Position numbers and translations under genes: made by a program. Of a stretch of DNA of 64,000 bases, positions 36,773-46,907 are shown in pieces. The notes below the pieces were generated by a model. That model had not been told where the DNA came from and made no database searches. It worked only from the letters and a program-made list of their open reading frames with translations. The stretch is taken from the NCBI RefSeq assembly GCF_022200785.1, contig NZ_CP087585.1, forward strand, positions 1,054,001 to 1,118,000. Direction: 5' to 3'. This DNA is from Pedobacter mucosus. GTDB lineage: Bacteria > Bacteroidota > Bacteroidia > Sphingobacteriales > Sphingobacteriaceae. Every line of letters begins with the position of its first letter. Positions within the stretch are counted from its first letter, which is position 1.

Positions 36773-39700
36773 TTAGAAATTTATTCTTGTACCAAGTGAA
36801 ATTGTTTTAGGTGGCAACAATACATTATTCCCGTTGTATTCTGGATCGATACGGTCATGGTTTTGTGCCCAAAGGATACCAATATTTGAAACATTGCAGT
36901 AAAAACTTAGACCTGAAATCCCTTTAAACCTGCCTTGCTCAATAAATTGATAATTCAGGTTAATGAATTGCAAACGGATATGGTCTGCCCGGTCGACAAG
37001 AATGTCCGAGCCCGAATAAAATGCATCTCTGCCTGTGATATTGGGATAAATAAAGGCCGGGACGTTGGTCAATAATTCATCTCCGGGGCGTTGCCATCTT
37101 TGGGTATAATCTGAATGACCCTGACCTGATCCCACCAGGTTGTTGTAGTTGATCGAACTCTTTCTAAAATAATAACCCATTTTAAAAATTATCTGCAGGT
37201 TCAGCGACAATTTTTTATATGAAAGCGTATTCCCCAAATTTCCATACACAGTAGGAAGGGCAGACCCAAAAAATACAAGATCGCCCAACTTTGTGCCTGT
37301 TCCGATAATGGATCCATAATTTTTACTTGGCGAGCCGTTCAAAAATCCATTAGGATCTCCTTGTGCATCGAGCCCGTTCCATTTATAAGCGTAGATTGAA
37401 TAAACCGGCCTGCCAACGATAGCACTTATTGTCGCCCGTGATGAGCCGACATAACCGCTTGCCAGGGTAGCAGGGGAATAATAATTGGTTATTTTATCAT
37501 TATAAGTGCTGAAATTTAAGTCGGTAGTCCACTCAAAATTTCCCTTTAAATTTATACTAGTTAATTTTATATCCATTCCATTTCCCTGCATAGCAGCAAC
37601 ATTACGGGTTATAAACGGGCCAATTCCACTGGTGTAATCAATAGGAAAGATTCCAAATAAATCTGTTCCCTTCTTCTGATAATACTCTATGCTTCCCGAA
37701 AGTCTATTGTCAATGAGACGGAAATCTGTGCCTAAGTTCAAAGTCCTGGTCGTTTCCCATTTTAAATCCGGGTTGTAATATTTATCAAGCTGAGCAATGT
37801 CGGATTGTGTGTAAGGAGATACTATGGTATAGCGAATGGTCGTTACGGCAGTCTGTGCCGGATTGACATTTCCGCTGAAACCATAGCTTGCCCGAAGCTT
37901 GAGAAAGTTAATTTCTTTGATTTTTACAAAGGGCTCATTGGTCACTATCCATGAAAGCCCGGCAGACCACAAGGGATTCCATTTGTCATTCGTTTTGACT
38001 CCGAAGAGATTAGAGGCATCCCGCCTGATACTTCCATATATAGCGTACTTATTTTTATAGCTATATGAGGCATTCGCATATTCTGAAACAAATCGGTTAT
38101 CAGTACCTGTGACTGAACTTCCCTGCGGAATGAAGCCGGTCGAACCAGTAATAAAATTAGGGTATGGGTTTGCAAAATCAACAATGCCGTTAGAAAGTAT
38201 GTCGGGATTGAACCCGTAAAGCCGGAAAGTACTGCCCCTTCTTTCAGCGTCACGAACCTCAACCCCCGCGATGGCACTAAATTGGTGCGCATTAATTACC
38301 TTATTATAAGAGAGCTGACCTCTGAGTCCCTGCGAAATTAATACCGATGATGATCTGTCGTTGATTGCTCCCTTGGGAACTTTATATACTATACTGGCGC
38401 CGTTTATCTGGCTGTAACTGTTTATCAGATTCCTAGTACCATAACTTTCTAAATTCTGAAGAAAATCTCCGTTGGATTGCTGTTTCTCATATTGATATTT
38501 TATCTCTGCCAAAAAACCGGAAAACTTATAGTTTACCCCGGCATTGAATGTAACATCCTGCAAAGTGGATTTGGAAGTCGTGTTTTGAAAATCGGTAAGT
38601 GGATAATATTTCCAGTCCAATAGTTTATTGTTCAGTCCATTTATATAACTCAAAAGGAAATCCTTAACAACTGGCAATGCATTGCCAGCATCATCGGCTA
38701 ATCTGGCATATGGGTATAAGCTTCCAATATTTGTAGTTACCTCTGAAAAACCAGGCCTGCCGGATGATTGGCTGGAACCTGTATACATGAATGCAGAATT
38801 TATATTTAGATTTTTTATTATCTGGTAATCTGCATTGAAACGCGTAGTCATTCTGCTATTTTTGACTGCGAGATTGTTATCGGAATGATCATAGCCTACA
38901 GAACTCAGCCATTTAAATCTATCTGAACCGCCACTGAAACCAAGTGAATATTGCTGGTTAAAAGCTGTTTTGTACATATATTTCCGGAAGTCATCCCGGA
39001 CATCGTATGTTTTTAAAACTTCAATCTGTTCAGCTTTTTGAACATCGGTTAATTGTGAATTATATAAGATTTCAATAACAGGACTTAGACCGGGACGGTT
39101 TCCTGCCGTGAATTCCGATTGATATTTTCCTGCTTTAAAAAGCCTTTGCTCCACATCTATGTAGTCAGATGAGCTCATCAGCGGAAGCCTGTAAAGATCT
39201 GGTTCGGAGGCAATCGTTGTATTTGCGTTAGCGCTTATTGATAAAGGCTGATTGAGTTTTCCTTTTTTGGTTGTAATTACAATTACTCCATTTCCCGCAC
39301 TTGCTCCCCAAATGGAAGCGGCAGCAGCATCTTTTAGAATAGTTATGCTTTCTACATCGTTTGGGTTTATATTATTTATATCACCCTCATATGGAAAATT
39401 ATCAAGAACAATGAGGACATCGCGGGAACCATTTATTGTACTCAACCCGCGAATTGTAAGTTTTCCCGTGAGATCTGTTGTTCTGTCAACGGAAAGCCCG
39501 CTGGCAATTCCTTCCAAACGGTTTAAAATATTTGGCCCAACCTGAGTATTTAGTTTTTTTTCTGAAAGCTGATCAAAAGAACCTACCGACCTTTCAGAGG
39601 AAATGGTCTGGTATCCAGTATTGATGGTTACTTCCTGGAGCTGGATATCTGACTTTACCAAGCTGATCTTTAAATCTTTTTCAGTTGAAACAAGGGTATC

Positions 39701-39964
39701 CAATGTCAGATAGCCTATGCGGGAAAAAACCATTCTCCAATGGCCTTTTCCACTTTCAAACTGAAAGCTACCATCAAAACGCGTAGATTTTGCTAGTTCA
39801 CCGTTACTGGTAAAAATTCTTATTGATACACCCTCCAATGGGTTGAATGTTTGCAGATCAAACACCCTTCCCGTACGAGAAATATTTTCTTGAGATAATG
39901 CTTTAAGGGCGGTCAATGCGCTGAGCAGAATTACCGTAGTAAAAATTATTTTTATCTTTCTCAT
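36773..39964 (-). CDS. SusC/RagA-type TonB-dependent transporter on the conjugative element
   Basis: The 1,063-residue protein has a signal peptide and a carboxypeptidase-regulatory-like domain (GRVFDLQTFNPLEGVSIRI). The plug has ASIWGASAGNGVIVITTKKGK, and the barrel ends in SLGTRINF. The start codon overlaps the TlpA-like stop by four bases (ATGA), so the two are translationally coupled. Together with the SusD-like lipoprotein it imports an unknown compound. Confidence 0.94.
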   Translation of the reverse strand: MRKIKIIFTTVILLSALTALKALSQENISRTGRVFDLQTFNPLEGVSIRIFTSNGELAKSTRFDGSFQFESGKGHWRMVFSRIGYLTLDTLVSTEKDLKISLVKSDIQLQEVTINTGYQTISSERSVGSFDQLSEKKLNTQVGPNILNRLEGIASGLSVDRTTDLTGKLTIRGLSTINGSRDVLIVLDNFPYEGDINNINPNDVESITILKDAAAASIWGASAGNGVIVITTKKGKLNQPLSISANANTTIASEPDLYRLPLMSSSDYIDVEQRLFKAGKYQSEFTAGNRPGLSPVIEILYNSQLTDVQKAEQIEVLKTYDVRDDFRKYMYKTAFNQQYSLGFSGGSDRFKWLSSVGYDHSDNNLAVKNSRMTTRFNADYQIIKNLNINSAFMYTGSSQSSGRPGFSEVTTNIGSLYPYARLADDAGNALPVVKDFLLSYINGLNNKLLDWKYYPLTDFQNTTSKSTLQDVTFNAGVNYKFSGFLAEIKYQYEKQQSNGDFLQNLESYGTRNLINSYSQINGASIVYKVPKGAINDRSSSVLISQGLRGQLSYNKVINAHQFSAIAGVEVRDAERRGSTFRLYGFNPDILSNGIVDFANPYPNFITGSTGFIPQGSSVTGTDNRFVSEYANASYSYKNKYAIYGSIRRDASNLFGVKTNDKWNPLWSAGLSWIVTNEPFVKIKEINFLKLRASYGFSGNVNPAQTAVTTIRYTIVSPYTQSDIAQLDKYYNPDLKWETTRTLNLGTDFRLIDNRLSGSIEYYQKKGTDLFGIFPIDYTSGIGPFITRNVAAMQGNGMDIKLTSINLKGNFEWTTDLNFSTYNDKITNYYSPATLASGYVGSSRATISAIVGRPVYSIYAYKWNGLDAQGDPNGFLNGSPSKNYGSIIGTGTKLGDLVFFGSALPTVYGNLGNTLSYKKLSLNLQIIFKMGYYFRKSSINYNNLVGSGQGHSDYTQRWQRPGDELLTNVPAFIYPNITGRDAFYSGSDILVDRADHIRLQFINLNYQFIEQGRFKGISGLSFYCNVSNIGILWAQNHDRIDPEYNGNNVLLPPKTISLGTRINF

Positions 39965-40563
39965 TTCGACTTCTGTGCTTGCTTTAATTTATATGCGCGT
40001 TCATCGAATATTAGTTTCTCTATTACCTGCCTATTAATAAAGTCACTGCCGGTCATGGATAGCACCCTGTTGTTTTGTATCCAAATCACATGTGGAATCT
40101 GATGATGCGGAAATAAATCCCACAACTTAGATTCCTCTATTAGTGTCGGAATGGTAAATGAAACAAACGGTTTTCTTTTTCCTTGGAAAACTTCCCGAAC
40201 GTTGGGAAGTCTATCCATTGCGTGTACAGATACAATTGGAAGAATATAGATATCTTCAGGATAGGCTTTTTGAATGCTATCCAAAAGCGGGAGTTTTTTT
40301 AAACAGCTTGAACACCATGTTGCCCAAAAGTCGAGTATGATTATTTTGTTCTTTTGTTCAGACAGATTTTTGGTAAACTGTTTCCCATTCTGTAGAAACA
40401 TGTGGTCGTCAGACCAGAATTTCTCAGGCAACACAGCTCCAAGCTCAAGCTGTGACGTACGCCGGGTGTCCTGAAATAAAGCGGTTGAATCTTTTGTCTG
40501 AGATTGGACATTGAATTTAAGGCATAGCAATGCCAAGACAATAAATATTGTTGATTTTTTCAT
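39961..40563 (-). CDS. TlpA-like thioredoxin-fold protein coupled to SusCD
   Basis: The 200-residue protein has a signal peptide and a thioredoxin fold with the redox motif WCSSC (C84, C87) and a cis-Pro region IPHVIW. It is exported and probably acts as a disulphide reductase or thiol oxidoreductase. It is the first gene of the TlpA-SusC-SusD operon, overlapping susC by four bases. The MauE-like and DUF6520 genes nearby may belong to the same redox task. Confidence 0.88.
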   Translation of the reverse strand: MKKSTIFIVLALLCLKFNVQSQTKDSTALFQDTRRTSQLELGAVLPEKFWSDDHMFLQNGKQFTKNLSEQKNKIIILDFWATWCSSCLKKLPLLDSIQKAYPEDIYILPIVSVHAMDRLPNVREVFQGKRKPFVSFTIPTLIEESKLWDLFPHHQIPHVIWIQNNRVLSMTGSDFINRQVIEKLIFDERAYKLKQAQKSK

Positions 40564-41112
40564 GTTATAAGTTTTGGTTTGTTGAAGAAATACCGCTGGT
40601 TAACGGGCTGAAAAAACCAGGTCGGGAACCATGTAGAAATTATTGATCATTAACCGAATAAGCATGATGATCCCGCCTGGTAAATATGATTACTCTGGTG
40701 CGCAGATTACCAGTGAAATAAGGTATTCAAAAAGTTTAGTGGATTCTAAAATCATAGCTCGTTTACTTTACGAGACTTGTAGGAAAACTAATGGGGGTAT
40801 CCCAATTTTCAGCTTACTGAGGCACTACCGCTAGAGCCAACGCAACATCCAATAGGAACCCACCCCCATAGTTGTGCAAATATAGCACAATTGGGAAATG
40901 AGTTTTTAATCCTATTGCCTTGTGCGTTATGAAATGCGGTAGTTTTCAGTAACAAGGCTCTTAAAAAATCATTAAATTAAATTATATATGATTAATTTCT
41001 AAATATTTATTGAATAATAACATACAAATATAGTGTAATATACGTCATTTGCAAATTTATTCTCAATTATATAGCAGGCAATGTATTTTTAAAATTGTTA
41101 TAAATATAATTA
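40564..41112. other. Intergenic stretch before the defence island
   Basis: No gene is visible in 550 bases. It holds a small dyad TTGTGC/GCACAA with a 7-base loop at 40872-40890 and the phrase GGGGGTAT with a near complement (ACCCCCAT) about 70 bases on, so a structured RNA is possible. From about 40,950 the sequence becomes very AT-rich, matching the island that follows. It is a plausible left junction of the island. Confidence 0.45.
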
Positions 41113-41358
41113 GTGAAGAAAGAAACATTAACAAGATTGGGTTTATATTTGTCTAAGAAACCTCTTAGCCAAGCTAAGTTAGCTAGGAGGACTGGAATTA
41201 AAAAAGATAGAGTTAGCAAACTTCATGTTGATGTTAAAGCTAGGCCAACTGTCGAAGAAATTTATTTAATTTCCTTAGCTCTTGTCGTTCCTTATGTGGA
41301 AATAATTGACTTCCTTTGTGAAGGACTAAGTCTAAGACCTATTGAGGAGTGGGATTGA
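41113..41358 (+). CDS. Small XRE-type helix-turn-helix regulator
   Basis: The 81-residue protein starts with GTG and is almost all helix-turn-helix: PLSQAKLARRTGIKKDRVSKLHVDVKARPTVEEIYLISLALVV. Size and position fit a controller (C) protein of a restriction-modification system. It lies 320 bases before the nuclease gene on the same strand. No typical C-box dyad was found, so its target is unknown. It may delay nuclease expression when the island enters a new host. Confidence 0.8.
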   Translation: MKKETLTRLGLYLSKKPLSQAKLARRTGIKKDRVSKLHVDVKARPTVEEIYLISLALVVPYVEIIDFLCEGLSLRPIEEWD

Positions 41359-41679
41359 TGTCTTCTGGCAATTAAAATAACTCTTCAAAATTCCGCCTGT
41401 TAAAATATTTTTCCAGTGCTAAATATTATTCCATTTGTACTAATGATTCCCTTTTAAGATTTAAGGCAATTACATATCAACGTGCAGTAATCTAAAAATA
41501 AAAACATGTAATCTTTCTCTATACAGAATACAATATTTTTATTAGATAGAAGTTGCTGTTTTCGTTTTCAAAATATTAGATTTACACTCTAAAAAAACTG
41601 ATTTATGATAGATTTTATTTGCGAATAGTGTCATAAATCACCATTAATCCGTTTCAAGGACGTAAATTAAAAATGAATT
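41359..41679. promoter_or_regulatory. AT-rich leader of the defence operon
   Basis: These 320 bases have no open frame and should contain the promoter of the nuclease-methyltransferase operon. No clear operator dyad or consensus promoter could be assigned by eye. Confidence 0.4.
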
Positions 41680-42525
41680 TTGGGAGTATTTAATTATAGA
41701 TATGACGATTTTTTCGAACCTACAATAAAATCTTTACATATTTTAGGAGGTTCTGCATCTGTTCAAGAGATTGAGGAATGTATTATTGGTCTAATGAATA
41801 TCTCAGATGAAAAAATATCGGAAATTCATAATGCTAATGTCTCTAAGTTAAGTTATCAATTAGCATGGGCTAGGGAATATCTAAAAATGAGTGGATTTAT
41901 TGACAAATCTAGACAAGGAATTTTTTCTTTAACAACTCTAGGGATTAATAGCAACCAAATCGATAAGGAAGAAGTTAACTCTTTCGTGAAAGTCAATTTC
42001 GCTGATCATCTCTACCATGACGATTGGGATATTGAAGATCGAGTTGAAAATTTTATAGTTCAAATGGATTGGCAACAGAAAGTCTTGGAGTTGATCAAAT
42101 CAATTCCTCCTCAAAAATTTGAGAGGCTGTGTCAGCGATTATTACGAGAACTAGGTTTTGTAAATGTAGAAGTGACAGGAAAAGTCGGGGATGGTGGTAT
42201 TGATGGAAAGGGTGTTTTTAGAATTGGTGGCTTAATGTCCTTTCATGTGGTATTCCAATGCAAAAGGTACTCAGGGGCCGTATCTTCATCTGCAATAAGA
42301 GATTTTCGAGGTGCATTTATTGGTCGCGCAGAAAAGGGCTTATTTATTACAACGGGTAACTTTACTAGAGATGCTAGAAGAGAAGCTCAACGAGATGGAG
42401 CTCCACCAGTTGATTTAGTTGATGGTTTGGAGCTTGCTGAAAAACTCAAAGAATTGAAACTAGGTGTTGAAACGGAATTGATTGAAAGAATTAACGTAAA
42501 TGTCAACTGGTTTAACAACTTTTAA
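41680..42525 (+). CDS. Mrr-type restriction endonuclease
   Basis: The 281-residue protein has an N-terminal Mrr_N winged-helix domain (about 1-95: FFEPTIKSLHILGGSASVQEI). The C-terminal Mrr catalytic domain carries the PD-(D/E)xK core as GDGGIDG (D175) and FQCKR (Q193, K195). It starts at TTG 41680, since the nearby ATG at 41674 runs into a stop. The N-terminal domain is complete from there. Its stop codon overlaps the methyltransferase start in TAATG. Mrr proteins usually cut modified DNA. Coupled to its own methylase it could cut unmodified DNA, or act only on foreign methylation. Confidence 0.9.
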   Translation: MGVFNYRYDDFFEPTIKSLHILGGSASVQEIEECIIGLMNISDEKISEIHNANVSKLSYQLAWAREYLKMSGFIDKSRQGIFSLTTLGINSNQIDKEEVNSFVKVNFADHLYHDDWDIEDRVENFIVQMDWQQKVLELIKSIPPQKFERLCQRLLRELGFVNVEVTGKVGDGGIDGKGVFRIGGLMSFHVVFQCKRYSGAVSSSAIRDFRGAFIGRAEKGLFITTGNFTRDARREAQRDGAPPVDLVDGLELAEKLKELKLGVETELIERINVNVNWFNNF

Positions 42526-44129
42526 TGAAAAGTAAAAAATTAAAACATATAGAACTTTTTGCGGGATGCGGTGGAATGAGTTTAGGACTGGAGGCAGCTG
42601 GTTTTCAATTGTTTTTTGCAAATGAGTTATCTCCTATGGCGGGGGAGACTTTTGCATACAATATTCTAGATGAAGATTTACAAGAAAAGGTTTCTGAAAA
42701 CATTTCAGCAAAAAATGTTAAATGGATTCGGAGTAACTTTTCAAAATCAATGTTGAGCGAAAGACTACGAGAAAATCCATTCAAGGCTAGTGAAGGTAAG
42801 TTTACAGATATTAATAATCTTCAAGACATTAAAGGTAACCTCCTTGTTGGTGATATAGATAAATTATTAGAATTTCTTGATAATAATCCTGAAGTAGTTT
42901 CTGAAATTCAGAAGGAAAAAATTGATTTACTTTCTGGGGGACCGCCGTGCCAAAGTTTTAGTCTGGCTGGAAAGCGAGAAAAAGACAATCATAAAAATTT
43001 GCTGCCCCTTTCTTTTGCTAGGATTGCGGGGTTAGTAAAACCTAAAGTGATACTTTTAGAAAATGTTAAAGGCATTACCTCGCCTTTTACAGAAGATGGA
43101 GAAAAACATTATGCATGGCTTGAAGTTTCGAAAGCCTTTGTACTACAGGGTTATGTTCCAGTTTGTATGATGCTGAATTCTAAATATTTTGGTGTCGCTC
43201 AAAATCGGCCGAGGTTTATCTTATTTGCTTTTAGATTTGATGTATTTACCAAAATAAAAGCTATTTATTCTGATAATGTATTGCTTGAAAAGTCCGCTGA
43301 TTTTTTCGAGAAAGTAACCCAAAATAGAGAAACATTATCTAATATTAAAGAAGAAAGCTTTAAATACTTTGATATAGAAGACTTCCCCAAACTATTTAAT
43401 GGTGAAATACTTCCTAAATTGACAAGGACGGCAGGTAAATTTGTCTCTGCTATTGAGGCAATCGGTGATATCAGAAGAACTGGAGTCAATTATCGTTTAG
43501 ACAAGATTACTAATGGATATGGAAGTATGCTTAATGATACGTTTCGAAAGGAAAGTGTTCAAGGTTCGGAAATCAAAAATCATGATCCAAGAGAACATAC
43601 TTTTTCAGTTAAGGCTAGATTTAGATTTTATCAGGTAATTAATGAATTCCAAAATGGGCTAAGAAGGAGCGCTATAGACCTATTTACTGGAAGAGATGTT
43701 TCAGAAGAAAAATTAGAAAGACTATTTGAAGAATTTTCAAAATACAATTTGTATTTTAAAGATAACCAAGGAGAACATTACCGGAGGCCTAAAAATATTC
43801 ATGAAGTGGACTTACTAATAAAATCAATTCCGACTAAAAAGCATTCCCAAAGGGCTTTACATGAGTTTGAACCAGCCCCAGCACAACTAACTATTCCAGA
43901 CGACATTTGTCATTATCACATGGAAACTTTACGCACTATGACAGTGAGGGAGATGGCCCGGTTTCAATCATTTCCAGACTGGTTTGAATTTCGTTCAAAA
44001 GTAACAACAGGAGGGATATCGAGAAAATTTGAAGTCCCTCAATATACGCAGGTGGGAAATGCTGTTCCTCCTTTACTCGCAAAGTCCTTAGGTGAGACTA
44101 TTAAAAGATTGTTAACAAGGATAAAATAA
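42525..44129 (+). CDS. dcm-like: DNA (cytosine-5) methyltransferase
   Basis: All main m5C methylase motifs are seen in this 534-residue protein: FAGCGG (12-17, cofactor), GGPPCQSF with catalytic C142, ENVKG (179-183), QNRPR (226-230) and GNAVPP (511-516). It has an insertion of about 60 residues between motifs II and IV, and a long target-recognition region (about 250-470), so the target site cannot be guessed. It is coupled to the nuclease upstream and is followed with no gap by the double-ATPase gene. Its role is to protect host DNA, and possibly to give the signal the downstream proteins monitor. Confidence 0.95.
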   Translation: MKSKKLKHIELFAGCGGMSLGLEAAGFQLFFANELSPMAGETFAYNILDEDLQEKVSENISAKNVKWIRSNFSKSMLSERLRENPFKASEGKFTDINNLQDIKGNLLVGDIDKLLEFLDNNPEVVSEIQKEKIDLLSGGPPCQSFSLAGKREKDNHKNLLPLSFARIAGLVKPKVILLENVKGITSPFTEDGEKHYAWLEVSKAFVLQGYVPVCMMLNSKYFGVAQNRPRFILFAFRFDVFTKIKAIYSDNVLLEKSADFFEKVTQNRETLSNIKEESFKYFDIEDFPKLFNGEILPKLTRTAGKFVSAIEAIGDIRRTGVNYRLDKITNGYGSMLNDTFRKESVQGSEIKNHDPREHTFSVKARFRFYQVINEFQNGLRRSAIDLFTGRDVSEEKLERLFEEFSKYNLYFKDNQGEHYRRPKNIHEVDLLIKSIPTKKHSQRALHEFEPAPAQLTIPDDICHYHMETLRTMTVREMARFQSFPDWFEFRSKVTTGGISRKFEVPQYTQVGNAVPPLLAKSLGETIKRLLTRIK

Positions 44130-46907
44130 ATGCCAAAATATAAGAGGATAAAAGGCGGTGAAAAGAATGCTCTCTCTGGAGTTCCTTTTTCAAAAGAGGA
44201 ATTAGAGAAGGTATGTAGCCTCTATGTTGATATGGATGGCAAAGGTATTCATGAGCGCAATCCCAAAATCCACAGGCTTTCAGAAGAATTAGGACGAACT
44301 ATTCGGTCAGTTGAAAACCAATTACTTGGTTTTAGATTAGTTGATTCGGGTACGACCGGAAGAGTTAATTATAACAAGATAATCAAAGAGGTTTGGACAG
44401 AAAGGCATAAGGAAGTTGATGAAAAAGAAACTTTAAGAATACAAAAAAAGGAGGAACGAAAAGAGCTAAGAACCAAACATGATGATTTTAGATTTCGTAT
44501 TAGTTCACATTTGAAAGATATAATAGGAAAGGAATTAATTACTGATGACTTTATTGCTGTCTTTGAACTAGTTAAAAATTCTTATGATGCGCATGCAAAG
44601 AATGTAAAAATATTTTTTGATGATGATAAAATTACGATTTGGGATGATGGGAAAGGAATGGATCGTGATGATATTTTAAATAAATGGTTATTTGTTGCTT
44701 ATTCTGCCAAAAAAGAAGGAATTGAAGATGTTGAATTTGAAAAAAATAAAAATTATCGTGACCTTATTGTTCCTAAGCAGAGTTTCGCTGGTGCTAAGGG
44801 TATTGGCAGGTTTTCGGCTGACAGGCTTGGGGAGAGACTGAACTTAACAACAAGAAAAATTGTTGAAAATTCACTTTATTGGACACTAAACTTTAACTGG
44901 GATCGCTTCGAACAAGATGCTGAGGATGAATTCGCTGACATTGAAGTTAACCATCAATCATTTACTGAATCGCCAATTCCAAATTTTAAACATGGTGTTA
45001 TTTTAGAAATAACAAACTTACGATCCGTATGGCCCATTGATAAAATTTTGAACCTTAAATGGTCGTTAGAGAAATTAATAAACCCATTTTCTGACGTGGA
45101 GCAAAAGGAGGGTAGTAATTCCTTCAGTATTGAGATAATTTCTAAAAAAGATATTGAAAGAGATAAATTATTAATCGCAGATCCCAATCACAACCCTAGA
45201 GACATTGTTAATGGCCCTGTAAAGAACTTTATATTTGAAACACTTGGAATTAAAACAACGCAAATTAATGTTAGGATAGAAGATGATTCAATTATAACTA
45301 CGCTGCTGGATAGAGGCGAGCTCATTTATAAGATTCAGGAAGAAAATCCGTTTCATTATATTCCAACTGGTTCTGGGATTCGACTATTTTATTTGAATTT
45401 TAGTGCAAAACTAAATTTTACAAATTTAATGGGTATCCGTTCCAAAGATTTTGGTTCGATTTTCTTATTTAATAATGGCTTTAGGGTTTTTCCAATTGGG
45501 GAGCCTGAAGATGACCCCTTTGAGGTTGATAGAAGAAAAGCACAGGGGCACTCGAGATTTTTGGGTACGCGAGAACTCATTGGAAGTGTGGAAATTTGGG
45601 GTCAATCTGAACATTTTGTTGAGGCTTCAAGTCGTGATGGTGGCCTTATTGAATCAGCTGGTACTATACAGCTTGGGCGTTTTTTTGAGGATACGCTAAA
45701 AAAATTGGAGCGGTATGTTCAGCCAATATTATGGCAAATTAAGAAAAGAACTGGATCTGAGGATGAAGAAATTGATTTTAACGCCCAAGAAGACATCGTT
45801 GATTTAGTGGCTAAACTTGCTGGTAGCAAAACGGTTAGGCTTTTAGACTATTCTAAATCATTCATTGATATTCTTGATGAGAAAATAGCGGATGCTAGCC
45901 CAGAACTTTTTGATAATTTAAAAAAAATTGCTGAAGAGTCCAAAGACTCAAACTTCATAAATCAAATTGATAAAAGTGAGCTGGAATTCATTAAACTAAA
46001 ACAACTCAAAGAGGAGGAAACAAGAAAACGTGTTCTTGCAGAAGAAAGAGCTGAAGAAGAGAAAGAAAAAAGATTAGAAGCTGATCGTCTTCGAAAAGAA
46101 GAAGAAAATCGCCGCAAAGAGGAAGAGTACAATAGATTGAAGGCTGAAGAAAAGGCGCGTGAGGAAAGGGCGAAACGAATAGCTGAGGAGCAACGCAGAC
46201 GTCAAAAAGAAAGCCAAGTCCGTTTTCTTGAATCGGTTGGCTCACTTGATATTGAGGATGTTTTAAATTTACATCATCAAGTAGGTATTGATGCTAATAC
46301 CATTGACACATTGGTAACAAATCTTCAGCGCAAAATGGATGGGGGGACGACACTAACAAGTGAAAACATAAGAGAATTTCTAGATAAAGTCACTTTTGCT
46401 AATAAAAAAATTCTTGCTGTAACCAAATTTTCAACTAGGCAGAATTTTATGGCTGCGGCCAGAGTAACTAAGGATGACATAATTTCATTTTTGAAAAATT
46501 ATTTATTAAATATTTACAAATTCCACTTAGGTAAAGAGTTGGAAATGAGTATTTTTGATAATGTTCTAACCCCCTTTGTAATTGAATTTAAGCCAATTGA
46601 GATAACAATAATTGTCGATAATCTGATAAGTAATTCTAAGAAAAAAAACGCCAAAAAAGTTGTCTTTACTTTCAATTTAAGCAAAGATGGATCTTTAGAA
46701 ATTTCCTACAAAGATGATGGTGATGGTCTTGATAGAATGATTGATAACACGGCAAGCATTTTTGAAAAGGGTTTTACAACTACCAGAGGCTCAGGATTAG
46801 GACTTTTTCATGTTCGCAAAATTATGGCTGAGCAAAAGGGAACGATAACAGTTAACACAAATAATAAAGATAAGGGACTTGAACTATTACTAAACTTTAA
46901 AAAATAA
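44130..46907 (+). CDS. Dual GHKL ATPase: MORC/Hsp90-like N-terminal domain plus kinase-like C-terminal domain
   Basis: This 925-residue protein joins four parts. Residues about 15-95 (VPFSKEELEKV...GKGIHERNPKI...LGRTIRSVENQL) resemble a small domain I know from HNH restriction enzymes. Residues about 120-450 hold a MORC/Hsp90-like GHKL ATPase with N box ELVKNSYDA (146-154), DDGKGM (172-177) and GAKGIGRFS (221-229). A charged coiled coil spans about 640-705. The C-terminal domain is a second ATPase of histidine-kinase type (VDNLISNS near 830, DDGDGL near 863, GSGLGL at 887-892). LHHQ (H715, H716) before it could be the phospho-accepting box. The stop codon overlaps the next start in TAATG. Confidence 0.85.
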   Translation: MPKYKRIKGGEKNALSGVPFSKEELEKVCSLYVDMDGKGIHERNPKIHRLSEELGRTIRSVENQLLGFRLVDSGTTGRVNYNKIIKEVWTERHKEVDEKETLRIQKKEERKELRTKHDDFRFRISSHLKDIIGKELITDDFIAVFELVKNSYDAHAKNVKIFFDDDKITIWDDGKGMDRDDILNKWLFVAYSAKKEGIEDVEFEKNKNYRDLIVPKQSFAGAKGIGRFSADRLGERLNLTTRKIVENSLYWTLNFNWDRFEQDAEDEFADIEVNHQSFTESPIPNFKHGVILEITNLRSVWPIDKILNLKWSLEKLINPFSDVEQKEGSNSFSIEIISKKDIERDKLLIADPNHNPRDIVNGPVKNFIFETLGIKTTQINVRIEDDSIITTLLDRGELIYKIQEENPFHYIPTGSGIRLFYLNFSAKLNFTNLMGIRSKDFGSIFLFNNGFRVFPIGEPEDDPFEVDRRKAQGHSRFLGTRELIGSVEIWGQSEHFVEASSRDGGLIESAGTIQLGRFFEDTLKKLERYVQPILWQIKKRTGSEDEEIDFNAQEDIVDLVAKLAGSKTVRLLDYSKSFIDILDEKIADASPELFDNLKKIAEESKDSNFINQIDKSELEFIKLKQLKEEETRKRVLAEERAEEEKEKRLEADRLRKEEENRRKEEEYNRLKAEEKAREERAKRIAEEQRRRQKESQVRFLESVGSLDIEDVLNLHHQVGIDANTIDTLVTNLQRKMDGGTTLTSENIREFLDKVTFANKKILAVTKFSTRQNFMAAARVTKDDIISFLKNYLLNIYKFHLGKELEMSIFDNVLTPFVIEFKPIEITIIVDNLISNSKKKNAKKVVFTFNLSKDGSLEISYKDDGDGLDRMIDNTASIFEKGFTTTRGSGLGLFHVRKIMAEQKGTITVNTNNKDKGLELLLNFKK

